Of a stretch of 64,000 bases of DNA, positions 16,985 through 26,607 are shown one piece after another; position 1 is the stretch's first letter, and each line of letters opens with the position of its first letter. The translations under genes and the position numbers were made by a program. This stretch comes from Leptolyngbyaceae cyanobacterium RM1_1_2 (lineage in GTDB: Bacteria; Cyanobacteriota; Cyanobacteriia; Phormidesmidales; Phormidesmidaceae). Location: assembly GCA_012032345.1 (NCBI GenBank), contig JAAUQI010000025.1, forward strand, positions 1 to 64,000, read 5' to 3'. The notes under the pieces were generated by a model, which worked only from the letters and a program-made list of their open reading frames with translations, was not told where the DNA came from and made no database searches.

Positions 16985-18547
16985 ATGATTCAATCTTCTC
17001 AGGACGAAAAAACTTCACTGCCAAGGCCGATGGGGGTACAAAAAATTCGTACTCTGATCGAAGGCTTTGACGATATTAGTCACGGCGGTCTGCCGCTCAA
17101 TCGCACGACGCTTGTTAGCGGCACTTCTGGCACCGGAAAAACTTTAATGGCCGTTCAGTTTCTCTATAACGGTATTGTTCATTTTGATGAACCCGGTGTC
17201 TTTATCACCTTTGAAGAATCTCCAGAAGATATCATCAAAAATGCTCAAAGTTTTGGCTGGGATTTGCAGCAGCTCATTGATAACGGGCAGCTTTTTATCT
17301 TAGACGCCTCTCCCGACCCAGAAGGTCAAGACGTAATTGGCAACTTTGATCTTTCCGCCCTGATTGAGCGCATTCAGTATGCAATTCGCAAGTACCGTGC
17401 CAAACGGGTTTCGATTGACTCAGTCACGGCGGTTTTTCAGCAGTATGACGCTGCTTCTGTGGTGCGCCGGGAAATTTTTCGGCTGGTGGCTCGCCTCAAG
17501 CAGATAGAAGTCACGTCGGTTATGACAACCGAGCGGGTAGAGGAATACGGGCCAGTGGCTCGCTATGGTGTAGAAGAGTTTGTCTCTGACAACGTGGTCA
17601 TCGTACGCAATGTGCTAGAAGGTGAGCGCCGCCGCCGCACAATTGAAATCCTGAAACTGCGCGGCACTACCCATATGAAAGGAGAATATCCTTTTACCAT
17701 TACCGACCAGGGAATCAATATTTTCCCACTGGGGGCAATGCGCCTGACGCAGCGATCGTCTAATGTTCGGGTGTCGTCTGGCGTGCAAACGCTGGATGAA
17801 ATGTGCGGCGGCGGCTTTTTCAAGGACTCTATCATTTTGGCAACGGGGGCCACCGGAACAGGCAAAACCCTGCTGGTTAGCAAATTTTTAGAAACAGGCT
17901 GTAGAGCGGGTGAACGAGCGGTTTTGTTTGCCTATGAAGAGTCACGGGCGCAGCTTTTTCGCAATGCCTGTTCGTGGGGAATTGACTTTGAAGATCTAGA
18001 GCAGCAGGGTTTACTAAAGATCATCTGCGCTTACCCAGAATCGGCTGGACTCGAAGACCACCTGCAAATTATTAAATCTGAAATCACCCGGTTTAAACCC
18101 TCTCGAATGGCGATTGATTCGCTCTCTGCACTCGATCGCGGCGTCAATAATAATTCATTTCGGCAGTTTGTCATTGGGGTAACAGGTTACGCCAAGCAGG
18201 AAGAAATCACAGGATTTTTCACCAACACCACCGAGCAGTTTATGGGTTCCCACTCGGTGACGGATTCTCATATCTCAACCATTACCGACACGATTTTAAT
18301 GCTGCAGTACGTTGAAATTCGCGGTCAGATGTCACGAGCGCTCAACGTTTTTAAGATGCGTGGCTCTTGGCACGATAAAGGCATTCGTGAGTACACGATT
18401 AGCGACAAAGGGCCTGAGATTAAAGATTCTTTCCGTAATCTAGAGCGCATTATCAGCGGTTCACCCACCCGTATTACGGTTGACGAAAAGAGCGAGCTGT
18501 CGAGAATTGTCAAAGGAGTACAGGGGGATGCTTTGGGCAAATTATAG
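16985..18547 (+). CDS. kaiC: Circadian clock ATPase/autokinase KaiC
   Basis: 520 residues in two RecA-like halves. CI: Walker A GTSGTGKT (46-53) and catalytic Glu pair FEES (E77-E78). CII: Walker A GATGTGKT (288-295) and YEES (E318-E319). The phosphorylation sites fall in SHISTITDT at S431 and T432, the same numbering as Synechococcus elongatus KaiC, so a full Ser/Thr phosphorylation cycle is expected. The C-terminal A-loop and tail (SFRNLERIISGSPTRI onward) are present for KaiA binding. With kaiA and kaiB immediately upstream, the core oscillator is complete. The 130-base kaiB-kaiC gap shows no terminator, so cotranscription is likely. Confidence 0.98.
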   Translation: MIQSSQDEKTSLPRPMGVQKIRTLIEGFDDISHGGLPLNRTTLVSGTSGTGKTLMAVQFLYNGIVHFDEPGVFITFEESPEDIIKNAQSFGWDLQQLIDNGQLFILDASPDPEGQDVIGNFDLSALIERIQYAIRKYRAKRVSIDSVTAVFQQYDAASVVRREIFRLVARLKQIEVTSVMTTERVEEYGPVARYGVEEFVSDNVVIVRNVLEGERRRRTIEILKLRGTTHMKGEYPFTITDQGINIFPLGAMRLTQRSSNVRVSSGVQTLDEMCGGGFFKDSIILATGATGTGKTLLVSKFLETGCRAGERAVLFAYEESRAQLFRNACSWGIDFEDLEQQGLLKIICAYPESAGLEDHLQIIKSEITRFKPSRMAIDSLSALDRGVNNNSFRQFVIGVTGYAKQEEITGFFTNTTEQFMGSHSVTDSHISTITDTILMLQYVEIRGQMSRALNVFKMRGSWHDKGIREYTISDKGPEIKDSFRNLERIISGSPTRITVDEKSELSRIVKGVQGDALGKL

Positions 18548-18558
18548 CTCCGTGTTCG

Positions 18559-18687
18559 CTAAACCCGGCCAGGGTCTGCGCCAAGCTCACGCAGTCGAGC
18601 CGCGCGGCGTTCTGCTCGCTCTTTAGCAGTTAGACAGCGATCGCCTTTTTGAGAAAGCAGGCCAGTGGTTGGGTACTGGGTACTCAC
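18559..18687 (-). pseudogene. 3' remnant resembling the tail of a Uma2/DUF820-type protein
   Basis: A minus-strand frame of about 42 codons (GTG 18687, TAG 18561-18559) ends TAKERAERRAARLRELGADP, the charged helical tail that many cyanobacterial Uma2 (DUF820) endonuclease-like proteins carry after the catalytic domain. The catalytic domain is absent; upstream bases are closed in this frame. I read it as a decayed fragment. Confidence 0.35.
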
Positions 18688-18765
18688 CAGAGTTAAACCA
18701 GATTAAGCATTGTTGGTTATGGCTCAAGATTTTCATTCGCAGTTGAACCTTTACCTGCCGCTACG

Positions 18766-18999
18766 GTGCAGAGAAGTCTCAAGCAGTGGTTTCAGGCTCA
18801 AAAAATTGTGCGTGCCTACGGTGAAGCCGCAAGACCTTTGAGTGTTTATGCCCTTGCTACCAGTGTCTATCGAGATGCCAAGGAGATGCTGCCTGGGGTT
18901 TCGACAATCCTTGTAAATGTAGCCCTATCAGGGGAACGGCTTCTAATCGCTATGACGGCGCAGCCTCTAGTGCCCCTGCTACTGCATTTGCTCCACTGA
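18766..18999 (+). CDS. Unrecognised ORF, possible gene fragment
   Basis: 77 codons from a GTG at 18766. The open frame continues upstream to about 18695 without an obvious start (reading VGYGSRFSFAVEPLPAAT before the GTG). The product has a basic start (RSLKQWFQAQKIVRAYGEAA) and a hydrophobic end (LVPLLLHLLH). I recognise no family and there is no Shine-Dalgarno. It may be part of a decayed gene, consistent with the broken surroundings. Confidence 0.25.
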   Translation: MQRSLKQWFQAQKIVRAYGEAARPLSVYALATSVYRDAKEMLPGVSTILVNVALSGERLLIAMTAQPLVPLLLHLLH

Positions 19000-19391
19000 T
19001 ACACGGGGCAAGGGCGCACGTAGAGGAGGATTGAAACTCCTAGGGGTCTGGGCGAGGGGCTTGCCGTAGCCCATAGCTCAGTGAAGGCGGTGTGAAGTTT
19101 TAGAGCCTAGTGAAATTAGCATTGATCCCAGATAAAGTTTATGAGGAACTGATTAAGCAGCGCATCAGTCTATGAAGATAGTGTGGCTCTAATGGCAAAA
19201 AGCCCGTCACCGCAGTGGATCTGTCATGTACTGATTCCCTAAGCTAAAATGCGTGTATTCACGGTTTTGAATTATGTATTTCTGAGACACTGTGTCAAGA
19301 TGTGGGTGAAGATGTCTACCGGATTGTGCGGATTTCCCTTTGATTAGATAGAAAGCAATCTTTAGCAGCTCTTTTTACCCAGCTCCAGCTT
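19000..19391. other. Non-coding, probably decayed stretch
   Basis: No ORF of useful length. A hairpin AGGAG-GATTGAAA-CTCCT lies at 19024-19041, and a short closed frame from about 19111 reads KLALIPDKVYEELIKQRISL before a stop. It looks like gene remnants, not a regulatory region for anything nearby. Confidence 0.35.
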
Positions 19392-19969
19392 ATGTTTCCT
19401 CAACATTACAGGCAGCCAGCTCGCTCGCAGCCCCTTGAAGTCGCTGAATGCGAGTGTGATAGCGCTCCGGCAGACATCATCCCTGCCCTCTTAGAACTCC
19501 ACGTCGCCACTGAAGCACCACTGGCCTCTCGCTCGGTTACTGATACTGAAACCAGCCTTGATTGGACAAGTTTGCCTACTTTCACGTTGCTAACCGATCA
19601 GTTTCAGCATTTGGGCATTGTCTTTGAAAATGCAGTTGTGGTAGAGCCGTCTAACCCGGCTTATCCAACCTACTCTGCGATCGCCTAGTGACTGGTTCGC
19701 CTAAAGCCGGCTGGATTGTAGCGTCCTTTGTGCGGCCAGTTAAGTCGGTAAGCGGACGGATCACCTGCTCTCGCCCTATGCTGCTGATTGCTTTTGATCC
19801 GCAGCAGCGAATTGTAGCTCAAGAAGAAATCGCGGATGCCAATTTAGCCACTTCCAAATCTGGCATTAATCCCAATCAGCTATTGCAGATTGAGGGAGAC
19901 GATATTCAAAGCGTCAAGTTTCACTGTTTGGGTGGGCAGTTGACAATCGACCAGCTATCTTTTCAATAG
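19392..19969 (+). pseudogene. Cyanobacterial beta-rich domain protein split by a frameshift
   Basis: 19392-19688 reads LDWTSLPTFTLLTDQFQHLG, then IVFENAVVVEPSNPAYPTYS, and stops. 19688-19969 resumes in another frame with TGSPKAGWIVASFVRPVKSV and ends FHCLGGQLTIDQLSFQ. Together they match the pattern of a roughly 130-residue beta-sandwich-like domain I recall from cyanobacterial secreted or multidomain proteins (LP-T-x-Q-F-xx-LGI...NPAYP...GWI). The span is 192 codons plus two bases, so one missing base near the HIP1 site at 19677-19684 explains the break. Its function is unknown. Alternatively the GTG at 19688 allows coupled re-initiation, but a domain cut in half argues against it. Confidence 0.5.
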
Positions 19970-20961
19970 AAAGATAGCTATCGCAAAAGGACAAAAGGTG
20001 CTGGCTCAAGTAAGTAAATGGCTGAGTTTTTTCAGTCATTCCCCTTTGTAATCTTTTTTGTGAGCGATCGCAGCCTGACTTTCCATATTTGAAAGAATAA
20101 TTTTTTCCAATTCTCTTTAATACCTAAAAGTTACGACATCTAGCTGAGATCTTTGCTATTGTCCTGGGATAATTACGCAGATCTCTCAAATAAATAGAGT
20201 AGAACTACTGAGTGAGTTCTGGTATTTATCAAGTTTTTCATCTCAGTTCAGTAATAAACCCCCAACAGAATGTAAAAGTTCCAGGTATCAACTTTTTGTA
20301 ATGGATACTGTAAGACCCTTCAGGGGTCATACCCCTCTTGAGGAGACAGGGACAGCGCGGATATGTTGAGAGCATGAATGAGCATCGTCATCTTTTCAAT
20401 GTTTCAGTCAAAGTTCAAAAAGTTATGCGATTAAGACAGCCTGTTCACTATTATGCTTGGCTATTTTTTAAGCCACGTTGGTTCTTCGATTTAGTTCCCA
20501 AACTTCAAGAGAAATACCCTACTGATTTAATCTTTTTTGTAAGACTGTCATTTTTCTAATGATTGGTGTTGCCTTTTTCGCTCAATCCTCTTGTCAAGAA
20601 AAGCTTTAGAGGATGTCTTAAAAGTCTCTGAGGTATCTACACTCTTCTAATTCCCATAAATCCTCCTAAAAAGGTAACTTTCAACTCGATTCCTCCCTTC
20701 ATAAAAGGCGTTAGAGAGGATGTTTGAGTATTAAATATGACCGCGTATTCCTTTTCAAACAGCTTCTAAGAGTTCGCTGAGCCAACACTACAGTATCCAA
20801 ACAAGGTTTTTTCGGCTATTCGCAGTTAATTCAGGGTTCAATTTCAGCTCACTTCTTAACACCGTTTGCTCATTTCTAGGTTTACTGAGTTCCTTTCCTG
20901 CTACGGCCTGAACTAGAGCAAGTGAAGCAACTCGTTACGATTTTTCGGAGGTCATCTACAA
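19970..20961. other. AT-rich, gene-poor interval
   Basis: Almost 1 kb with only one weak candidate, a 61-codon frame at 20374-20559 (starts MNEHRHLFNVSVKVQ, ends LIFFVRLSFF) that I do not recognise. A hairpin GACCC-TTCAG-GGGTC sits near 20312-20327. Two related phrases, TTAGAGGATGT (about 20606) and TTAGAGAGGATGT (about 20711), suggest a worn repeat. The last 60 bases contain CGGAGG eleven bases before the caspase-STAND ATG. Confidence 0.35.
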
Positions 20962-23727
20962 ATGGTACGAGACGCCTTGGTGGTCGGCATCAGCCACTAT
21001 CAAAGACTGCCAGTTCTGCACGCTCCTAGCTACGATGCTGAGGCGATCGCCTGCTGCCTGCAAAACTATGGTGAGTTTCGAGTTCACCGGATGCCAGAGG
21101 TAATTGAGGCAAACACGCCCAAAGTAGGCCAGCATACGGCTGTGACCACCCGCCAGCTTGAAAATGCCCTGATTCAGCTGTTTAAGCCATCTGGCAAGTA
21201 CGTCCCTCAAACGGCTGTTTTTTACTTTTCAGGTCATGGTTTCCAGCGCAATGCCGGTATTCGGGAAGGCTATTTAGCCACTAGCGAAACCGACCCTGAC
21301 ACAGGCGCTTACGGCCTTTCTCTGTTCTGGCTGCGACGGCTGCTACAGGAAAGCCCTGTACCGCAAAAAGTAATTTGGCTCGACTGCTGCCATAGCGGTG
21401 AATTTCTCGACTTCCTAGAAGCTGATCCAGGTGCCCGCCAGGGAAGCGATCGCCTATTTATGGCCGCTTCCCGTGAGTTTGAGGCTGCCTATCAGTCCCT
21501 CAAAACGGACTACAGCGTTTTTACAGAAGCTCTGCTTAAAGGACTCAAGCCAGAGCTAGCAGAACTGAGCGTGGTAACCAGCCATAGTCTAGTGCGTTCA
21601 GTGAGTCAGCAGCTCAAAGGCGAAATTCAGCAGCCCTTGTTTGAAACTTCCGGCAGCGAGATTATCCTGACCCGCGCTGTTGGTTGCCCGGTAGCCTTGC
21701 CAGCTTCTCCCACTTCGACCCTCGATCGCTTAAAGCAGCTATCGCTAAAATTTTGCCCCTATCAGGGACTAGCCCCTTTCAGCGAGCATCACGGCGAATT
21801 TTTCTTTGGTCGGGAGGAGTTGACAGCACAACTTCTGCAAAGTGTTCAACAAAATCGCTTTAGCGCAGTGGTAGGGGCTTCCAGCAGCGGCAAAACCTCC
21901 CTATTACGCGCAGGCTTGATCTATCAGCTGCAGCAAGGCCGTCTTCCCGGCAGTCGTCAATGGCAAATCCGGTATATCACACCCACAGAGTCGCCGCTGA
22001 CAAGTCTTGCATCTGCTTTTATTGATGCTGAGGCGACGGGGCTGACCCGGGCCGAACAACTCCGTCAGGCTATGGGCTTTCTGGCGGCGGGTGGACGCGG
22101 ACTCAATCAGCTAGTGCAGGCTAGTTTTACACCGCCTCACTCCACAGTTCAAACAGCTCTTCAGCAGCAGACTCGCCTGCAGCCAGCGGTTAAGCCCCAG
22201 ATGCTTTTGGTAATTGACCAGCTAGAGGAAGTTTTCAGCCAGTGTCAGGATGAAACCCAGCGGCAGCAATTTCTGGAGTGCATTTTGCAGGCCCTACAGG
22301 AGCCAGAAACTCGCTTACGCATAGTAGTTGCTCTTCGGGGGGACTATCAAGATGCTCTAGGTCGCTATCCGACCCTGTCAGTTTTGATGCGCCAAAGCCT
22401 GCTGATGGTGCCCCCTCTCAGCTACGAAAAAATTAAATCTACTATCATTGAGCCTGCTAAAAAACTCAAAATTCAGTACGACCCCAATCTGCTCTACAGC
22501 ATTTTGCTAGACGTTGTAGGTGCCCCCGGTGAACTGCCGCTGCTCCAGCTAGCGCTAGCAGAACTCTGGCACCGACAGATTGCCGGATCAGCTCAAACAT
22601 CGGCTGATCTCTCCCTTGAAGCCTACGCTGAGCTAGGGGGAGTACGACAAATTTTGAGTCAGCGGGCCACAGCCGTTTATGAGAGCTTATCAGTAGAGGA
22701 GCAGCGTGCAGCCCAGCGAATTTTTCTGTGTCTTTGTGAGCTAGGAGAGGGAACTGAAGACAATCGGCGGCGAATTCAGAAGGCTGAGTTAATCAACCCT
22801 GAATTTTCGGCTGAGCTAGTTGAGCAAACCTTAGAAAAACTGGTTGCCGCTAAGCTACTCGTTGTGAACTCGACCCAGCCAAGTAGTTATACCAAAACTA
22901 TGAGGGCCAGAACTATGAGGGAGTGGCCAGATCAGCTAGACGGGGACAACGCTACGCCGACAACAGTTAACACAATTGATATTGTGCATGAATCTCTGGT
23001 GCGAAACTGGCCGCTCCTGCGAAGTTGGCTGCTGGAAAAGCGAGAAATTTTGCGGCAGCAGCGGCGATTAGAAACTGCTGCCCAAGAGTGGCAGCAGCAA
23101 GGACAGCCGCTTGAGCTTGACTACCTGCTGTCTAAAAACCGCCTGAGCGAGGCAGAGCTTTTCTGGCAGCGGCATCCATCTGAGCCTTCGGCTTTGGCCC
23201 AGCAGTATCTCAAGCAAAGCCGCCAGGTACGCCGCCGCACCTGCCTGCGGGTTGGAATTTTGGGATTTCTGCTGCCCTGTGCTGTTTCAACCGGACTGGT
23301 CTGGCTGCTAAACGGGCAGCAAACCCATGAGGCTGTGTCATTAACCCAGGCAGGAGAAATTGCTGAAATGCGACTGGGAACCAAGCTTGCTGTTTCTACC
23401 CGGTCAGGCATTGAGCCTAATCAGCCTGCTGTGACCTCTTCACCTGTGTCAGCGGCTATCATAAAACAGGATCTGGACAGCTCAGCCTTCTCTCGGGGCA
23501 ATCCTGATACTGGGGCGATCGCGCCTAGCCTAACTGATGCTGAGTTAATCTCACTCCTTCAGCTACAGGCAGCTCAGCTATCAGGTTTTGTCTTCCCTGC
23601 TCCAAACTGCTCTGCTGCTGGAATTTTTTCAGGTCAGGCGGCTGGCCTATCTACTGGTCTTACGACTCAAACCTATGCCTTACGACTAAGCGAATCGGCG
23701 TTGCCAAAGACTGTTGTTTGCCAGTAA
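20962..23727 (+). CDS. Caspase (C14)-STAND NTPase membrane protein
   Basis: 921 residues. N-terminal caspase-like domain with both catalytic residues: His in VFYFSGHGF (about 92) and Cys in VIWLDCCHSGEF (about 142-143). A STAND NTPase module follows: FCPYQGLAPF and FFFGREE (about 264-283), Walker A VVGASSSGKTSLL (about 303-315), Walker B MLLVIDQLEEVF (about 414-425), then LRGDYQDALGRYP and the winged-helix region ending VHESLVRNWPLL (about 675-685). One membrane helix lies at about 761-785. Homologues usually continue into WD40 repeats; here only about 135 low-complexity residues follow. Such NLR-like proteins act as sensors that release protease activity on infection or stress, often leading to cell death; that role here is inference. 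ATG with CGGAGG upstream. Confidence 0.88.
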   Translation: MVRDALVVGISHYQRLPVLHAPSYDAEAIACCLQNYGEFRVHRMPEVIEANTPKVGQHTAVTTRQLENALIQLFKPSGKYVPQTAVFYFSGHGFQRNAGIREGYLATSETDPDTGAYGLSLFWLRRLLQESPVPQKVIWLDCCHSGEFLDFLEADPGARQGSDRLFMAASREFEAAYQSLKTDYSVFTEALLKGLKPELAELSVVTSHSLVRSVSQQLKGEIQQPLFETSGSEIILTRAVGCPVALPASPTSTLDRLKQLSLKFCPYQGLAPFSEHHGEFFFGREELTAQLLQSVQQNRFSAVVGASSSGKTSLLRAGLIYQLQQGRLPGSRQWQIRYITPTESPLTSLASAFIDAEATGLTRAEQLRQAMGFLAAGGRGLNQLVQASFTPPHSTVQTALQQQTRLQPAVKPQMLLVIDQLEEVFSQCQDETQRQQFLECILQALQEPETRLRIVVALRGDYQDALGRYPTLSVLMRQSLLMVPPLSYEKIKSTIIEPAKKLKIQYDPNLLYSILLDVVGAPGELPLLQLALAELWHRQIAGSAQTSADLSLEAYAELGGVRQILSQRATAVYESLSVEEQRAAQRIFLCLCELGEGTEDNRRRIQKAELINPEFSAELVEQTLEKLVAAKLLVVNSTQPSSYTKTMRARTMREWPDQLDGDNATPTTVNTIDIVHESLVRNWPLLRSWLLEKREILRQQRRLETAAQEWQQQGQPLELDYLLSKNRLSEAELFWQRHPSEPSALAQQYLKQSRQVRRRTCLRVGILGFLLPCAVSTGLVWLLNGQQTHEAVSLTQAGEIAEMRLGTKLAVSTRSGIEPNQPAVTSSPVSAAIIKQDLDSSAFSRGNPDTGAIAPSLTDAELISLLQLQAAQLSGFVFPAPNCSAAGIFSGQAAGLSTGLTTQTYALRLSESALPKTVVCQ

Positions 23728-23821
23728 TTTTCAGCACAGCAGCGAGGTCACGCGGAAACCGCTATGCTAGTAGAGCAAATGTACTGATCGACAGTGCCGA
23801 TTGACCGCTGTAGCTAGAGAT

Positions 23822-26587
23822 ATGGTACAGATTCTCTCTCTTACACTCAAAAACTTCAAGGCGCACAGCGATCGCCACTTTGAATTTCAGCCGGGCACCA
23901 ATGCCATCTGCGGTGAAAATGGTGCGGGCAAGACCAGTCTTTTAGAAGCGATCGCTTGGACACTCTTTAACTACCAGGGCGACTATAAAAAAGAAGACCT
24001 GGTGCGCAACGGCAGCAGCAGCGCTCAGGTCAGAGTCACGTTCGTATCTAGCGATGATGGCCGCACCTATGAAGCGCAGCGCTGTACCAGTCGCGGCTAT
24101 ACCCTTTTTGATCCCCAGCTTAATGAGCGGCTGCCCCTGACGCGGATTAAAGACGAGGTAATGCCCTGGCTCAGACAGCACCTAGGCGTAGTCCCCGGAA
24201 CCGATCTGGCCCAGCTTTTTGCCAACACCATCGGTATCCCTCAGGGCACCTTCACCGCCGACTTTTTGCTACCGCCTGACAGGCGCAAACCTATTTTTGA
24301 CACAATTTTGAAGGTTGAGGCTTATCGGATTGTTTATAAGCAATTTAATCTGCTGAGAAAATACGCTGAAGCCCAGGTCGAAGCGCGGCAGCGCGAAATT
24401 GCTCAGTATGAGGAAGGTCTGCAAAACTGGGAAGTACTGCAGCAACAGCAACAGCAGGTCAGTCAAAATCTAAACCAGAGTCAAGCTCAGCTCCAGCAGC
24501 AACAGGCTCAGCTAGATGAGCTATCTGAGCAGCGGCAGCAGCAGCGGCAGCAGGCCACTGAGATCCAGCAGCTAGAGATACAGCGGCAGCAGTTACTGGC
24601 GCAGGTGCGGGCCAAACAGCAGTCTAACCAGCTCTTGGCACAAAATTTACAGCAGGCCAAACAGGCTACTGCCGTTTGTCAGACCCAGCAGTCTGCCTAT
24701 GAAGCCTATCTACAGACTGAGAAAGCGCTACAGCCGCTAGACCAGCAAAACCAGCAGCAGCAGCAGCTACAGGTTCAGCGGCAAGCTCAGCAGCAGCAGA
24801 TCACCCAGCAGCAAACAGCGCTGACTCGTCTGACACTACAGCTTGAGCAGTTAGCTACAACTCGGGCAGAACTTACCCAGCTAGAGCCGCTCATTCAGCA
24901 GCAGGTCGCTCTAGAGGCTCAGCTTCAGGCACAGCAGCAGCGGCAGCAGATGTTGCAGCAGCAGCACATGGCTCGACAATCACTACAGCAGCAGCTCAGT
25001 CAGGTAGCCGCTGAGCTATCTCAGACGGAGCAAATCATCAGTCGGCTACAGCCGCTTGAAGCGATAGTGACTCAAATTGCGGAGCAGGAGCAGCAGCGCG
25101 ATCGCCTGCAGCAGCAGCTGAGCCGAGTTGCTGCCGCTGGGCAGTTTGAGGCAGAACTCAAGCAGCTAGTTGAACAGAGTCAACTCCAAGGCCATCGCTA
25201 TGCGGCCCAGGCTCAAACAGCCCTGCAACATCTAGAGGTACAGCAGCAGAGTGCCCCTTTGCTCAGCCACGATACCATCGAACTGATACGTCAGACGGTG
25301 ACGGCTGGGGTAGCCCTAAATCAAAACACTGCGGCAGCAATCCAAACTATTTTGCAGGATCTAAGCGCTCAGGTATCAGCCAGTCACCTACAGCAGCAGC
25401 TTACCCAGGTACGTCAGCAGCTCCAGCAAGCCTACCCGCAGCGCTCAGACTTTGATACTCTCCCGGTGCATCGCAGTCGTCAGCAGCAGCTCCAGCAGCG
25501 CCAGAGCGATCTACAGCAGCAGCTTCAATCTCTAGAGCAATCTTTACCAGATGTGGCGGCTTTACAGCAGCAGCAAGATCGGCTCACGACCGCGATCGCG
25601 CAGCTGCATGACCCGCGCAGCCGCAGCCGGTTGCTAGAGCGATCGCTGCAATCGCAACCTCAAATTCAGGCCCGCCATCAGCAGCTTGCCGCCGAGCAGG
25701 CTACACTTGAGGCCGATCTAAGCAAGCTAGACCAGCAGCTCAGCCAGTTTGCGGCCCTCGCTGAGCAAATTGCCGCCCTGCGCCAGCAGCAGCAAACCCA
25801 TCAGGCGGGCTATTTGCTCTATTTACAAAATCAGCAGCGGGCGCAGTCTCAACCCCAGCTTGCTACTGATCTGGAAACGGCGATCGCGGCACTAGCCCAG
25901 CTTGATTTTACTCACACTCAGCTACAGCAGCAGATTGAAGCCCTTAAACAGGCTCACGAGCCGCAGCGACTACAGCAGATCGAACAAGACTACGAGCAAA
26001 CCCAGTCTCAGGTAGACCGCCTGCTAGGTAGCCTACCCCAGCAGCTGCAGCTCCTCAAAACCCTGGATCAGCAGCTCATAGCTTTGCAGCAGACTGCCAC
26101 AAAGCGCGATTGCGCCCAAAGCGATCTTAAGCAGCGCGATCGGATCAAACGCTTTATCAATTTCGCCCGCAATGTTTATAAGGAAGCGGGGCCACGAATT
26201 ACTGAGCGCTATGTGCAAAGTATTTCCAGAGAAGCCGATCGCCTGTTTCGGGAACTGCTCAATCGGCAAAACGTAGCCCTAACCTGGACGCGAGACTACG
26301 AGATTTTGGTGCAAGAAGGCTCCCACACCCGTCGCTTTGTCAACCTATCGGGGGGTGAGCAGATGTGTGCGGCTCTGGCAGTGCGACTGGCTCTGCTAAA
26401 AATCCTGGCTGATATTGACATTGCCTTTTTTGACGAACCTACAACCAACATGGATCGCTCACGCCGCCACAGTCTGGCCGAAGCGATCGCCCGCATTAAA
26501 ACTTTTAAGCAGCTCTTTGTAATTAGTCATGACGATACTTTTGAGCACGTCACGGAAAACGTAATCTTAGTAGAACGAGAAAACTAG
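23822..26587 (+). CDS. SbcC/Rad50-like SMC-family ATPase without a zinc hook
   Basis: 921 residues from the ATG at 23822 (a TTG seven codons earlier is less likely). Walker A GENGAGKTSLLEAI (about 33-46) and the Rad50 N-terminal lobe are followed by some 600 residues of extremely Gln-rich coiled coil, then the signature LSGGEQMCAALAVRL and Walker B IDIAFFDEPTTNMD (about 850-890), and the H-loop VISHDD. The coil apex, where SbcC/Rad50 has C-x-x-C, reads APLLSHDTIELIRQTVTAG with no Cys pair. Proteins of this class process DNA ends with the SbcD/Mre11 nuclease; none is encoded beside it. It begins 94 bases after the caspase-STAND gene, with 20 bases to the next gene. Confidence 0.85.
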   Translation: MVQILSLTLKNFKAHSDRHFEFQPGTNAICGENGAGKTSLLEAIAWTLFNYQGDYKKEDLVRNGSSSAQVRVTFVSSDDGRTYEAQRCTSRGYTLFDPQLNERLPLTRIKDEVMPWLRQHLGVVPGTDLAQLFANTIGIPQGTFTADFLLPPDRRKPIFDTILKVEAYRIVYKQFNLLRKYAEAQVEARQREIAQYEEGLQNWEVLQQQQQQVSQNLNQSQAQLQQQQAQLDELSEQRQQQRQQATEIQQLEIQRQQLLAQVRAKQQSNQLLAQNLQQAKQATAVCQTQQSAYEAYLQTEKALQPLDQQNQQQQQLQVQRQAQQQQITQQQTALTRLTLQLEQLATTRAELTQLEPLIQQQVALEAQLQAQQQRQQMLQQQHMARQSLQQQLSQVAAELSQTEQIISRLQPLEAIVTQIAEQEQQRDRLQQQLSRVAAAGQFEAELKQLVEQSQLQGHRYAAQAQTALQHLEVQQQSAPLLSHDTIELIRQTVTAGVALNQNTAAAIQTILQDLSAQVSASHLQQQLTQVRQQLQQAYPQRSDFDTLPVHRSRQQQLQQRQSDLQQQLQSLEQSLPDVAALQQQQDRLTTAIAQLHDPRSRSRLLERSLQSQPQIQARHQQLAAEQATLEADLSKLDQQLSQFAALAEQIAALRQQQQTHQAGYLLYLQNQQRAQSQPQLATDLETAIAALAQLDFTHTQLQQQIEALKQAHEPQRLQQIEQDYEQTQSQVDRLLGSLPQQLQLLKTLDQQLIALQQTATKRDCAQSDLKQRDRIKRFINFARNVYKEAGPRITERYVQSISREADRLFRELLNRQNVALTWTRDYEILVQEGSHTRRFVNLSGGEQMCAALAVRLALLKILADIDIAFFDEPTTNMDRSRRHSLAEAIARIKTFKQLFVISHDDTFEHVTENVILVEREN

Positions 26588-26607
26588 CTTAGCTGTAACG
26601 GTGGTTT

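Noticed and set aside
19028-19037. GGATTGAAAC, the 3' end of many cyanobacterial CRISPR repeats
   Set aside because: Only one copy; no second repeat at 60-80 base spacing and no cas gene in the window. It is the loop of a small AGGAG/CTCCT hairpin.
20338-20559. 73-codon frame before the caspase-STAND gene as a firm gene
   Set aside because: Unrecognised, weak start, in a decayed AT-rich region; mentioned only as a weak candidate within the intergenic entry.
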